Below are positions 1 through 8,778 of a stretch of DNA of 64,000 nucleotides, in pieces. The notes beneath the pieces are model-generated. The model saw only the letters and a list, made by a program, of their open reading frames with translations. It was not told the DNA's origin and searched no databases. Every line of letters starts with the position of its first letter. The first letter of the stretch is position 1. Source of the DNA: Gp6-AA40 sp963741135 (lineage in GTDB: Bacteria > Acidobacteriota > Vicinamibacteria > Vicinamibacterales > UBA2999). The position numbers and the translations under genes were made by a program. The stretch spans positions 62,001 through 126,000 of the forward strand of contig CAVUHC010000004.1 of the NCBI GenBank assembly GCA_963741135.1. The letters run 5' to 3'.

Positions 1-1
1 C

Positions 2-409
2 CTTTCACTCAATTTTGCAGGTTGGACCAGTCTGTTCGACCTCAGCTATACCCTGCTCGGGCGTACACGCTTTACCGGCCGCACGTCGCACGACACCAGT
101 TACTCGGGGCTCGACAATCGACCGTTCTACGTGTCGACGGTCGGGGGACTCGAGGTCACCCATAACCTCGTCGGGCCGGTTGACGTCGAACTGCGCGGGA
201 GCCGCGAAAAGCTTGGCTACGCCGCAACCACGTTTCAGCCTGCACGCACAGATTACGCAAATACGGTGGGCGGTGGCCTCATCGTCCGCCTGTCAATGCA
301 GTCGCGTATCGGCTTCTATTACGACGACAACCAGCGGCGTTCCTCAGAGGGTCCTATATGGGAGTACAGCCGCCGCCACATTTACACATCGGTCACTTAT
401 GGATTCTGA
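2..409 (+). CDS. Outer-membrane beta-barrel protein, C-terminal part (5' end outside window)
   Basis: An open frame runs in from the left edge and ends at the TGA at 407-409. The translated strand shows alternating polar/hydrophobic segments of about 10 residues and finishes YTSVTYGF. A terminal phenylalanine is the usual signal of an outer-membrane barrel strand recognised by the BAM machinery. The next gene, a Wza-like export protein, begins within or just after the stop, so the two are probably cotranscribed. In exopolysaccharide loci a porin-like barrel often sits beside the export gene, so a role in polysaccharide export is plausible. The N-terminus and signal peptide are not visible and the exact family was not identified. 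Confidence 0.6.
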   Translation, partial: LSLNFAGWTSLFDLSYTLLGRTRFTGRTSHDTSYSGLDNRPFYVSTVGGLEVTHNLVGPVDVELRGSREKLGYAATTFQPARTDYANTVGGGLIVRLSMQSRIGFYYDDNQRRSSEGPIWEYSRRHIYTSVTYGF

Positions 410-410
410 T

Positions 411-1292
411 ATGTCGAAGATTGCTGCCGCTCTCGCCGTTGTTGCGACTCTCGTTCTCGTGAACGCGTTCCCTGCAGACGCGCAGGCGCTGGCCTCGACG
501 CTTGTGAACCAGCAGGCCACCGCGCCGTCACCATCCAGAAACGTCGAATACACAGTCGGCGCGCAGGACGTGTTGAAGATCACTGTCTTCGACGAGCCGA
601 CGCTGTCGGGCAGCTACCGTGTGGACGCCGACGGGAGCGTTCAATACCCGATGCTTGGACGCGTCCAGGTCGGAGGCCGGATGCTTCGCGACATCGAAGC
701 GGACGTCAGCAAAAAGCTCGAGGACGGCTTCGTCAGGCGCGCGCAGGTCACAATCGACGTCGAACAGTTCCGCAGCCGAAGCATCTTCATCGTCGGCGAG
801 GTGCGGTCGCCCGGAAAGTACCCGATGACCGGCCAGACGACCGTCATCGAGGCGCTCGCAGCCGCCGGATCGACGACGGTCAATGCGAGCAGCGAGATCC
901 TCATCCTGCGATCGCGCAGCGCGGATCCCTCGAAACCCATCCTGCTCGACGCCGCGAACCAGGCGAACGTCACGCGCATCAGCCTCACCGATCTCCAGCT
1001 GGGCCGGTTGTCCGAGAACATCAACCTGCAGGAAGGCGACACGATCTTCGTGCCGAAGGCCGAGAGGTTCTTCGTCACCGGTCAGGTGAGGAGCCCGGGC
1101 GCGTACACCCACGAGCGGGGCCTGACGGTCCTCCAGGCGATTTCGCTGGCGGGCGGTCTCACCGAAAAGGGTTCGAATCGGCGCATGAAGGCAATCCGCA
1201 CCGTCAACGGCAAGAAGGCCGAAGTGAAGATCGGTCCTACCGATGTCGTCCAGCCTGGCGATACGCTGATCATTCCGCAGCGGTTGCTGTAG
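411..1292 (+). CDS. Polysaccharide export protein, Wza-like with SLBB domains
   Basis: A 293-aa protein with an N-terminal signal peptide (residues about 1-26, hydrophobic core AAALAVVATLVLV, then ADAQA). A Poly_export domain follows (YTVGAQDVLKITVFDEPTLSG, near residues 45-65, continuing through VGRMLRDIEADVSKKL). Two SLBB segments come next, one around IFIVGEVRSPGKYPMTG and one around FFVTGQVRSPGAYTHERG. This family forms the periplasmic/outer-membrane channel for capsule or EPS export and partners a Wzc-type kinase; a candidate partner lies on the - strand at 43036-45291. An in-frame ATG at 399 would add four residues and overlap the upstream stop. I prefer 411 because the signal peptide begins directly there. 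No lipobox cysteine is seen, unlike E. coli Wza. Confidence 0.9.
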   Translation: MSKIAAALAVVATLVLVNAFPADAQALASTLVNQQATAPSPSRNVEYTVGAQDVLKITVFDEPTLSGSYRVDADGSVQYPMLGRVQVGGRMLRDIEADVSKKLEDGFVRRAQVTIDVEQFRSRSIFIVGEVRSPGKYPMTGQTTVIEALAAAGSTTVNASSEILILRSRSADPSKPILLDAANQANVTRISLTDLQLGRLSENINLQEGDTIFVPKAERFFVTGQVRSPGAYTHERGLTVLQAISLAGGLTEKGSNRRMKAIRTVNGKKAEVKIGPTDVVQPGDTLIIPQRLL

Positions 1293-1294
1293 GA

Positions 1295-1362
1295 AAATCC
1301 CAAATCCCAAATCCCAAATCCCAAGGAGATCGCTTTGGAGTTGGGAATTGGGCGTTGGGAGT
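1295..1362. repeat. AAATCCC heptamer array with facing TTGGGA arm
   Basis: Four exact AAATCCC heptamers occupy 1295-1322. A complementary run of TTGGGA-type words follows at about 1338-1360 (ttgggaattgggcgttggga). The two arms can fold into an imperfect hairpin between the wza-like gene and the asparagine synthase gene. Closely related arrays occur at 38306, 49511 and 51392, so this is a dispersed intergenic family and not a local accident. It may attenuate or separate transcription; that is inference. Confidence 0.75.
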
Positions 1363-1384
1363 TGATCGCGATCAAAAATCAAAC

Positions 1385-3253
1385 ATGTGTGGCATTGGCG
1401 GTGTGTTCGGCTGGTCCGACGCCGAAGGGTTCGACGCCGTCCGCACGGCCGCCGACCTGAGTGCGGCGCTCGCCCATCGGGGTCCCGACGGTGAAGGGAC
1501 GCTGATCGAAGGCCGCGCGCTGCTCGTCCATCGCCGCCTCGCTATCATCGATCCCACCCCTGCCGGCCGGCAGCCGATGACCACGCCGGACGGCCGCTAC
1601 GCCATCGTCTTCAACGGAGAGATTTACAACTACCGCGAGCTTCGTGTGGATCTGGAGAGGGCCGGCGTCCGCTTCGTGACCGCATCCGACACCGAGGTGC
1701 TGCTGGCCCTGATCGTGCGCGATGGCATCGACGCGCTCAGCCGCGCCCGCGGCATGTTCGCGCTGGCCGTGCTGGATGCGCGCGATCGCAGCCTGACGCT
1801 GGCGCGTGATCGCTTCGGCATCAAGCCGATCTACGTCGCGTCGCGCGGGCACGGGATCGCGTTTGCGTCCGAGATCGGCGCGCTGCGGCGCGCCTCGCTC
1901 GTCGGCCGCGATGTTTCGGCAGCGGGCATCCTGGCGTTCCTGGCGTGGAGCTACATTCCGGCGCCGCTGACATGGCTCCAGAACGTGGCAAGTCTGCTGC
2001 CTGGAACCTGGAAGCGCTGGCATGAAGATGGCCGGGTCGAGGGCGGAACGTTTGCGGACTACGCACGATCGTACACGAGCGGGAGCGACGTCGATGAAGT
2101 GGAGCTTCGCGATCAGGTGCGCGCGGCGATTCGTGACAGCGTGGCCGCGCATCTCGTCGCGGATGTCCCGGTCGGGATTTTCCTGTCGGGCGGAATCGAC
2201 TCAGGCGCGATCGTCTCCACGGCCCGCTCGCTGACATCCGGGCCGCTTCACACGTATACGGTCGCCGGCGATCTCCCCTCGATGTCCGAGCTCGCCGAAG
2301 CACGGCTCGTCGCGACGTGTTTCGAGACGACGCATCACGAGCTGATGATTGATTCCACGGTTGTGGAACAGGCGCTGCCTTCCATCGTCTGCCGTCTCGA
2401 TGCTCCGACTGCCGATGCCATCAATTCATACTTCGTGTCGCAGGCGGTCGCGGCTACGGGCGTGAAGGCCGTGCTGTCCGGCGTCGGCGGAGACGAGCTG
2501 TTCGCCGGCTATCCGAGTTTTCGTCGCGTTCCGTCGGCACTGCGCGCGACGAAGTGGCTCGCGCCGGTCCTTCCGATGACGGCACTCGCGGCGTCGGCGG
2601 TGTCCGACTGGCGCGCGCGCAAGTGGCAGCACTTTGCCGGGACACCTGACGCGGCGTCTGCCTACCGCGCCGTGCGCGGATATTTCATGCCCGAGGAGTG
2701 GCCGTCATTGATGGGGCCGGCGTTCGACGGGGAGACCCGCCGCGAGGCGCTTGAAACGCTCGCGGACGCGGAAAGCCGTATGTTTGTCAGTGCAGATTCC
2801 GAGACGCCGTTGGCAACGGTCGCGCGTTTCGAGACACGCGGATACCTGGAGGGGCAGCTGCTTCGCGACATCGATGCTGTTTCGATGGCTCACGCACTCG
2901 AGGTGCGCGTGCCCTTTGTCGACCACCGCCTGCTGGCGAGCGTCTGGCCCGCGGCCGGCCAGCATCCCAATCTGCTCGACGGGAAGCGACTGCTGCACGA
3001 GAGCCTCTCACGTCCGTTGCCGCCAGGAATCGTCGGCCGTCCGAAACAGGGTTTCACGCTTCCGTTCGACGCATGGATGCGCGGCGGCCTGCGCGAGGTC
3101 GCTCGCCAGGGCGTGCAGTCCGCGGTGTCGCGCGGATGGGTGAACGCGCGCGCGGCCGCCGACGTCTGGAACGATTGGGAGGGCGGACGAGCTCACTGGT
3201 CTCGCGCGTGGGGACTCTCCGTGCTCGGCCAGTTTCTCGAGGGGGCTGCGTGA
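1385..3253 (+). CDS. asnB: Asparagine synthase (glutamine-hydrolysing), AsnB-type
   Basis: A 622-aa protein. It starts MCGIGGVFGW, so Cys2 is available as the N-terminal nucleophile of the class II glutaminase domain (about 1-210; RGPDGEG, NGEIYNY and DTEVLL segments present). The synthetase domain carries the PP-loop GIFLSGGIDSGAIV near residues 264-277, which activates a carboxylate with ATP. In polysaccharide loci such enzymes probably amidate uronic-acid sugars and are not only for asparagine supply. An upstream in-frame codon at 1355 would hide Cys2 behind extra residues, so the ATG at 1385 is chosen. It overlaps the ABC permease gene by 4 bases (GTGA), indicating translational coupling. 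Confidence 0.93.
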   Translation: MCGIGGVFGWSDAEGFDAVRTAADLSAALAHRGPDGEGTLIEGRALLVHRRLAIIDPTPAGRQPMTTPDGRYAIVFNGEIYNYRELRVDLERAGVRFVTASDTEVLLALIVRDGIDALSRARGMFALAVLDARDRSLTLARDRFGIKPIYVASRGHGIAFASEIGALRRASLVGRDVSAAGILAFLAWSYIPAPLTWLQNVASLLPGTWKRWHEDGRVEGGTFADYARSYTSGSDVDEVELRDQVRAAIRDSVAAHLVADVPVGIFLSGGIDSGAIVSTARSLTSGPLHTYTVAGDLPSMSELAEARLVATCFETTHHELMIDSTVVEQALPSIVCRLDAPTADAINSYFVSQAVAATGVKAVLSGVGGDELFAGYPSFRRVPSALRATKWLAPVLPMTALAASAVSDWRARKWQHFAGTPDAASAYRAVRGYFMPEEWPSLMGPAFDGETRREALETLADAESRMFVSADSETPLATVARFETRGYLEGQLLRDIDAVSMAHALEVRVPFVDHRLLASVWPAAGQHPNLLDGKRLLHESLSRPLPPGIVGRPKQGFTLPFDAWMRGGLREVARQGVQSAVSRGWVNARAAADVWNDWEGGRAHWSRAWGLSVLGQFLEGAA

Positions 3254-4086
3254 GCACTCCGCCGGCCGCTCTTCCCGTGACGCACATCCGTCCTGGCACG
3301 CGCGCCGTGTCATTCACGATGCAGGAAGTCTGGCACGCGCGCGAGCTGCTGTACTTCCTGGTGTGGCGCGACGTCAAAGTGCGCTACAAGCAGACGGTGC
3401 TCGGCGTCGCCTGGAGCGTGATCCAGCCGTTGCTGACAATGGTCGTGTTCACGATCTTCTTTGGCCGGCTTGCGAAGATGCCGTCGGACGGCGTGCCCTA
3501 CCCGTTGTTCGCGCTTGCCGCGCTGGTGCCATGGACCTACTTCGCGACGGCGGCATCCAACGGATCCTCGTCGCTGGTCGGCAGCCAGCATCTGATCGCG
3601 AAGGTCTATTTCCCTCGCGTGCTCGTGCCGCTCGCGGCGGTGCTGATGCCCGCCGTCGACCTCGTCATCTCCTTCGGCATGCTGCTGGTGCTCCTTGCGT
3701 GGTATCACGTGGCGCCGGGCGCTGGCGTGGTGCTGCTTCCGCTTTACGCTGCGCTTGGAATCCTCACCGCGTTTGCCGTCACGCTGTGGACGTCGGCGTT
3801 GAGCGTCCGCTATCGCGATGCGCGTTACGTGCTGCCGTTTCTCATTCAGATCTGGCTGTTCGTGACGCCCGTTGCCTATCCTGCGTCGATGATTCCCGAG
3901 CGGTGGCGCCTTGTGTACGCCCTCAATCCGATGGCGACGGTCGTTGAGGGTTTCAGGACGGCGCTTCTTGGCACCCCGGGCCCGGGATCGATGGCCATAG
4001 TCTCGATCGTCGTCGTCGCGGCGGCGCTTGTCGCCGGCGCTGCGTATTTCCGCTCCGTTGAGGGGTCGATCGTCGACCTTGCCTGA
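3250..4086 (+). CDS. ABC transporter permease for polysaccharide export (Wzm-type)
   Basis: A 278-aa ABC-2 type inner-membrane protein. The cytosolic N-terminus carries the family hallmark WHARELLYFLVWRDVKVRYKQ. About six hydrophobic segments follow (for example LLTMVVFTIFFGRL, LVISFGMLLVLLAW, FLIQIWLFVTPVAYP), ending with PMATVVEGFRTALLG. This class exports a lipid-linked glycan together with the Wzt ATPase encoded directly downstream, 2 bases away. The GTG start at 3250 overlaps the preceding stop as GTGA; longer upstream starts would run deep into asnB. The family is clear, and the exact substrate is not. Confidence 0.9.
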   Translation: MSTPPAALPVTHIRPGTRAVSFTMQEVWHARELLYFLVWRDVKVRYKQTVLGVAWSVIQPLLTMVVFTIFFGRLAKMPSDGVPYPLFALAALVPWTYFATAASNGSSSLVGSQHLIAKVYFPRVLVPLAAVLMPAVDLVISFGMLLVLLAWYHVAPGAGVVLLPLYAALGILTAFAVTLWTSALSVRYRDARYVLPFLIQIWLFVTPVAYPASMIPERWRLVYALNPMATVVEGFRTALLGTPGPGSMAIVSIVVVAAALVAGAAYFRSVEGSIVDLA

Positions 4087-4088
4087 CC

Positions 4089-5348
4089 GTGCCTGATATC
4101 GCCATCAGAATCCGGGACCTCGGCAAGCGCTACACGATTGGCGCGCGCGAGGAGCAGCACGACACGCTGCGCGATCAGATTGCTGCCTTTGCGACGCGCC
4201 CCTTTCGCCGTCTCGCGCCGGGTGGGCTTGCGGCGTCCACGACGATCTGGGCGCTCAAGGGTGTTTCCCACGACATTCGGCGCGGCGAGGTCGTCGGCGT
4301 CATCGGTGGCAACGGCGCGGGAAAGTCGACACTGTTGAAAATCCTCTCGCGCATTACCCAGCCGACCGAGGGGGAAGCGGAAATTCACGGACGCGTTGGA
4401 TCGCTCCTCGAGGTCGGCACCGGCTTCCACCCGGACCTCACGGGCCGGGAGAATGTCTTCCTCAACGGCGCGATCCTCGGAATGCGCAAGGCAGAAATCG
4501 CCCGCAAGTTCGACGACATCGTCGCCTTCGCTGAGATTGACCAGTTCATCGACACGCCGGTGAAGCACTACTCGAGCGGCATGTACGTGCGGCTGGGATT
4601 TGCAGTGGCCGCGCACATGGAGCCGGAGATCCTGATTGTCGACGAGGTGCTGGCGGTCGGCGACGCGCAGTTTCAGCGCAAGTGCCTCGGCAAGCTCGAC
4701 GACGTGTCGCGCAGTGGACGCACCGTGCTGTTTGTGAGCCACAACATGGCGGCGATCCAGCGGCTGTGCACGTCGGCGATTCTCCTCGAGCGGGGCCGCG
4801 TGGTGCGCGTCGGTGACGCGCGATCCACAGTGGCCGCGTACCTGTCGGGCGCGGCGCGGGGAGGCTACGTCGCCGCGGCGCCTACCGGCGCCGCACAGAT
4901 CCTTGCGGCCGACCTCGAGGACACCAGCGGACGCCCACTCGAAGTGCCCGTGTGCACCGAGCCGATCGTCTGCCGGATCCGTTTCGTGCTCCCTGAACGC
5001 TCACCGGGAACCTTCATCGGCATCGGCGTGTTGTCAACCGACGGCGCCCCGATCTTCACGAGTCAAAGTGAGGATGCCGGCATCGCCTGTCCCGCGGGCC
5101 CTGGAGAATTCGACGCATGCGTTACGATTCCCCCCGATACGTTTCTCGCGGGTGACTTCCACATGGCGCTCTGTCTGTGGAATGGCGGCGGGATTCTCGA
5201 TCTGCAGGAACCGGCGCTCTCGTTTTCCGTGGAGACGGGTTCATCGCCGCTGTATCGCGGGGCCGATTTGCGCAAAGGCTACGTGCGGGTCGATTGCGGC
5301 TGGTCCGTGACCAGCTCAGACGCGGTGTCGGTCGAGGTGGTGCAGTGA
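4089..5348 (+). CDS. ABC transporter ATP-binding protein for polysaccharide export (Wzt-type, extended C-terminus)
   Basis: A 419-aa protein with GTG start. The nucleotide-binding domain (about 1-250) has Walker A GGNGAGKST (73-81), signature YSSGMYVRLGF and Walker B ILIVDEVLAVGD, then the H-loop FVSHNMAA. Residues from about 255 to the end form the extra C-terminal beta domain typical of Wzt proteins. In that family this domain recognises the modified non-reducing end of the glycan, so chain export is coupled to a terminal modification. The methyltransferase encoded immediately downstream is a natural candidate for making such an end cap; that link is inference. It pairs with the permease at 3250-4086. 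Confidence 0.92.
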   Translation: MPDIAIRIRDLGKRYTIGAREEQHDTLRDQIAAFATRPFRRLAPGGLAASTTIWALKGVSHDIRRGEVVGVIGGNGAGKSTLLKILSRITQPTEGEAEIHGRVGSLLEVGTGFHPDLTGRENVFLNGAILGMRKAEIARKFDDIVAFAEIDQFIDTPVKHYSSGMYVRLGFAVAAHMEPEILIVDEVLAVGDAQFQRKCLGKLDDVSRSGRTVLFVSHNMAAIQRLCTSAILLERGRVVRVGDARSTVAAYLSGAARGGYVAAAPTGAAQILAADLEDTSGRPLEVPVCTEPIVCRIRFVLPERSPGTFIGIGVLSTDGAPIFTSQSEDAGIACPAGPGEFDACVTIPPDTFLAGDFHMALCLWNGGGILDLQEPALSFSVETGSSPLYRGADLRKGYVRVDCGWSVTSSDAVSVEVVQ

Positions 5349-6067
5349 CGCTTGTCGGACGTGCCATTCGCCGCGCCCGGACCGCGGCTGGCTACGAAAC
5401 GCGCAGCGTCATCAACCAGTTGGCCCAACGAGATCCCCGCTGGGCAACCTTCTGCCACGCCGTCGATTACGTCGACTACGAAGCGATCCCGGGCGCGATC
5501 GTGGAATTCGGCGTCTTCACGGGCATGAGCCTCGCGCTGCTCGCAAAGGCCCACTCGTTCGACGAGAAGGGGATGGTGCGACGCGTGGCTGGATTCGATT
5601 CGTTCCGCGGCCTTCCAGGCTCCAGCGAAGTGCACGCGCGGTGGAAGACCGGTGATTGTGCGGCAAACCACGGATGGCATCCGCTATTGAAGACGGGAGA
5701 TCCCGTCACGCCGGACGTCACGCTCCGGCTGTTCGAGGCGTGCGGACTTGCCGCGCCCCAGCTGCACGTCGGGTCGTTTGACGACACGTTGCCGGCTGCG
5801 TTCCCGGCCGTGCACCCCCAGGTCGCGCTGGCGCATATCGATTGCGATTTGTACGAATCGACACGGGCCGTGCTCGAGGCGCTCGAGCCGGTGCTGCAGG
5901 ACGGCTCCATCCTGCTGTTCGACGACTGGTTCCACTACCGTGGCCATCCCGGTAAAGGTGAAGCGCGCGCCTTCGCCGAGTTCCTGGCCGCGCATCCGAA
6001 CTGGGGCGCTGCGCAGTACCAGACGTACTCGACCTTCTGCAATTCATTCATCCTGCATCGACGATGA
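5345..6067 (+). CDS. TylF/MycF-family O-methyltransferase
   Basis: A 240-aa class I SAM-dependent methyltransferase of the macrocin O-methyltransferase type. It shows the SAM-binding segment GAIVEFGVFTGMSLALLAKA. It also has the acidic metal-binding stretches expected of TylF proteins (AHIDCDLYEST and ILLFDDWFHYRG) and a C-terminal EARAFAEFLAAHPNWG. TylF enzymes methylate sugar hydroxyls in a Mg-dependent way. Here the probable acceptor is a sugar of the exported glycan. The GTG at 5345 forms a GTGA overlap with the Wzt-like gene, and the following glycosyltransferase again overlaps by 4 bases. Confidence 0.87.
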   Translation: MTLVGRAIRRARTAAGYETRSVINQLAQRDPRWATFCHAVDYVDYEAIPGAIVEFGVFTGMSLALLAKAHSFDEKGMVRRVAGFDSFRGLPGSSEVHARWKTGDCAANHGWHPLLKTGDPVTPDVTLRLFEACGLAAPQLHVGSFDDTLPAAFPAVHPQVALAHIDCDLYESTRAVLEALEPVLQDGSILLFDDWFHYRGHPGKGEARAFAEFLAAHPNWGAAQYQTYSTFCNSFILHRR

Positions 6068-7329
6068 GCGTTGTCGCGCATATCGGTCCTCCGCTTGGCG
6101 CCAGTGGTGGCCCAGCCGGGTATTTGAAGCAGCTTGCCGCCGCACTTGACGGTCATCGTGACGCGTCCGACGTGCTGTTGCCCGATCGCATTGCCGCGGC
6201 TCCAGTTGAGCATGCACAGACGGTGTCGGCGGTCACGGGCGCGGCGCATCGAATCCGCCGGGCGTTGTTCGGACCACCTCGGTACTACCGCCCCGACAGG
6301 GCGGACGTGCGAAGGCGGGGAGGTGCGCTCGAGACCCTCTTTACCAGCTCATTGCTCGACATGCGCGCGGAAAACGAAGCGAGCCTCGCCAACGCGCTGG
6401 CACGGCGCGCCGACGTATTGTTCGCCCACGATCTTGCCGCTGCCGAGGCCGCCCTCGAGGTCCGCGGACGCGAGCAGGTCTGGCTGATGCTGCACTCACC
6501 GATGCCGTTCGGTCTTTACATGGCGTGGAGCTGGGGCGTTCCCGAGATCGACTGGCGCGAAATCCTGACGTTCCCGGATGTGCGCGCGCTCATCGACCGC
6601 GAGCTCGACGTCTGTTCGCGGGTTGACCGCATCGTCATTCCCTGTTCCGAAGCGATCGACGAGCTCGTACGCTGCGACGCTCGGTTCGAGTTGCTGCGCG
6701 GCCGCGCCACTTACGTGGTGACTGGAGCAAAGCGATCACAGGCAGCCACCGCAATCGGCCGCCAACAGGCGCGCGCGCGTTTTGCACTGCCGCTCGACCA
6801 GCCGGTGGGGCTGTTCATCGGCAACCAGGAGCCGTACCGCGGGCTCGACACGCTCATCGCGGGTCTCGTCGCGCTTGAAGAAGCGCGAGTGATTCCCGGT
6901 ACCATCGCCATCGCAGGCCCCGATCCGCGGACCGTTCAATCCGGCCCGCGTATCCGGGCGCTGGGCCGCGTAAACGACGTGGCGGCGTTGTTCCAGGCAG
7001 TCGACTTCGTGGTGAACGTGAACCGCTTCAGCCTGTTCGATCTGTCAGTGATCGAGACACTTGAAGCCGGCAAGCCGCTTCTCATGCACGCGACGGGCGG
7101 CAATCGCGCGTTCGAGCGGCTCGGTGCCGGCTGCGACATGCTCGCCGATCTGGAAACCCAGACGATTGCCGACGGACTCGAACGGATGTTCACGGCGCCG
7201 GCGGCTACGTTAAGCGCGCTCGGCGCGCGCTCGAGGGCTTGCTACGACACCCACCTCACGCTGGATGTATTCGGCCGGGCGCACGAACGGCTTTACGCAA
7301 CGGCGCAGTCCACGGTGGCGGTGCAGTGA
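6064..7329 (+). CDS. Glycosyltransferase, GT4-like
   Basis: A 421-aa protein predicted to have a GT-B fold. The N-terminal half begins MSVVAHIGPPLGASGGPAGY, a glycine-rich acceptor-side loop. The C-terminal half has QPVGLFIGNQEPYRGLDTLI and a donor-binding region FSLFDLSVIETLEAGKPLL resembling the EX7E segment of GT4 enzymes. It would transfer one sugar onto the lipid-linked chain in the cytoplasm. It overlaps the methyltransferase gene by ATGA at 6064-6067 and its stop overlaps the GTG of the flavoprotein gene. Donor and linkage cannot be inferred from sequence. Confidence 0.75.
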   Translation: MSVVAHIGPPLGASGGPAGYLKQLAAALDGHRDASDVLLPDRIAAAPVEHAQTVSAVTGAAHRIRRALFGPPRYYRPDRADVRRRGGALETLFTSSLLDMRAENEASLANALARRADVLFAHDLAAAEAALEVRGREQVWLMLHSPMPFGLYMAWSWGVPEIDWREILTFPDVRALIDRELDVCSRVDRIVIPCSEAIDELVRCDARFELLRGRATYVVTGAKRSQAATAIGRQQARARFALPLDQPVGLFIGNQEPYRGLDTLIAGLVALEEARVIPGTIAIAGPDPRTVQSGPRIRALGRVNDVAALFQAVDFVVNVNRFSLFDLSVIETLEAGKPLLMHATGGNRAFERLGAGCDMLADLETQTIADGLERMFTAPAATLSALGARSRACYDTHLTLDVFGRAHERLYATAQSTVAVQ

Positions 7330-8777
7330 ACGTTCCATTTCTGATCATTGGAGCAGGCCCAACGGGCCTTGGCGCGGCGTGGCGTCTCCAGCAGCGCGGC
7401 ATCCACGATTGGAAGCTGCTGGAGGCGGGGTTCGTACCAGGCGGTCTCGCGCGTTCAGTCGTCGATGACCATGGATTTACCTGGGACCTCGGTGGGCACG
7501 TGCAGTTCAGCCACTACGAGATGTTCGACCAGCTCATGGACGACCTCCTGGGCGTCGACGGCTGGCTGTATCACGACCGCGAGTCGTGGGTCTGGATCCG
7601 CGACCGGTTCGTCCCTTATCCGTTTCAGCTCAACCTTCACCGTCTACCGGGACCAGAGATCGCGACGTGCCTCCACGGGTTGGAACACGCGGCCGCATCC
7701 GCCTCCACATCGAGCGTGCTGCCCGCGAATTTCGGCGAGTGGATTACACGCACCTTCGGCGATGGCATCGCCGAGCTGTTCATGCGCCCGTACAACGGCA
7801 AGGTCTGGGCCCGGGACCCGGAGCTGATGGATTGGCGGTGGATTGGCGATCGGGTGGCTGTAGCGGACGTCGCCCGTGTCCGCGAGAACCTGCGCCTGCA
7901 TCGCGACGACGTGTCGTGGGGACCGAACAATCGCTTCCGATTTCCGCGCCGTGGCGGCACGGGCGCCGTCTGGCACGCGCTCGCGGACCAGTTGACGCAG
8001 CGCGCTCCAGTGCACGACTCGCCCCTGATGTTCGGCGCAAGCGTGAAGCACGTCGACACGACGGCACGTCGCGTGGCGCTCGCCGACGGACGCGAGATCG
8101 GATACGACACCCTGATTTCGACGATGCCCCTGGACCGCCTCATTGGGATGAGCGACCTCGCCCGCGACCTGCGGGCAGCCGCGCGCGATCTCGAGTACTC
8201 CTCCACGCACGTCGTCGGCGTCGGGTTGCACGGCAATGCTCCCGAGGCCCTCGCGCAGAAATGCTGGATGTACTTCCCCGAGTCGAATTGCCCCTTCTAC
8301 CGGGTCACACATTTCTCGCTCTATTCACCGAACAACGTTCCGGACCCCTCGACGCAATGGTCCCTGATGGCGGAAGTGTCGGAGTCGGTTCACCGGCCGG
8401 TGGACAGCAGGACCGTCGCCGCTGACGTCGTGCGCGGGCTTATCGCCACCCGGCTGATTGAGTCGGAGGCGCAGGTGCATCACGTATGGCACATGCGCCT
8501 CGAGCACGGGTACCCCGTGCCGTCGCTGCATCGCGATCGAGGCCTGAGCGACACTGAATCGACGCTCGCCGCGCGCGGCGTGTTCAGCCGCGGCCGTTTC
8601 GGCGCGTGGAAGTATGAAGTGTCGAACCAGGACCACAGCTTTGCCCAGGGAGTGGAAGCCGTTGATGCGCGGCTCGATGGCGCAGAGGAAGTGACGCTGA
8701 AGCGCCCCGAGGTGGTCAACGCCTGGCGCCCGCGCCCTGCTGTCCACGCGCCTGTGTCAACGGCGGGGCGCCGCTGA
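7326..8777 (+). CDS. FAD-dependent oxidoreductase/amino-oxidase-like protein (UDP-galactopyranose mutase-like)
   Basis: A 483-aa flavoprotein. The Rossmann ADP-binding loop LIIGAGPTGLGAAWRL lies at residues 5-20, followed by GGLARSVVDDHGFTWDLGGH, the second FAD-contacting segment of the amine-oxidase/UDP-galactopyranose mutase superfamily. RFVPYPFQLNLH resembles the PYPF motif seen in UGM-like proteins of polysaccharide loci. It may interconvert pyranose and furanose sugars or oxidise a sugar or lipid carrier. I cannot choose between these. The GTG start at 7326 overlaps the previous stop (GTGA). Confidence 0.75.
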   Translation: MNVPFLIIGAGPTGLGAAWRLQQRGIHDWKLLEAGFVPGGLARSVVDDHGFTWDLGGHVQFSHYEMFDQLMDDLLGVDGWLYHDRESWVWIRDRFVPYPFQLNLHRLPGPEIATCLHGLEHAAASASTSSVLPANFGEWITRTFGDGIAELFMRPYNGKVWARDPELMDWRWIGDRVAVADVARVRENLRLHRDDVSWGPNNRFRFPRRGGTGAVWHALADQLTQRAPVHDSPLMFGASVKHVDTTARRVALADGREIGYDTLISTMPLDRLIGMSDLARDLRAAARDLEYSSTHVVGVGLHGNAPEALAQKCWMYFPESNCPFYRVTHFSLYSPNNVPDPSTQWSLMAEVSESVHRPVDSRTVAADVVRGLIATRLIESEAQVHHVWHMRLEHGYPVPSLHRDRGLSDTESTLAARGVFSRGRFGAWKYEVSNQDHSFAQGVEAVDARLDGAEEVTLKRPEVVNAWRPRPAVHAPVSTAGRR

Positions 8778-8778
8778 C

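Noticed and set aside
528..1382. Long - strand open frame opposite the Wza-like gene
   Set aside because: It is antisense to a clearly recognisable SLBB protein, has no motif of its own, and is explained by the high third-position GC of the real gene.
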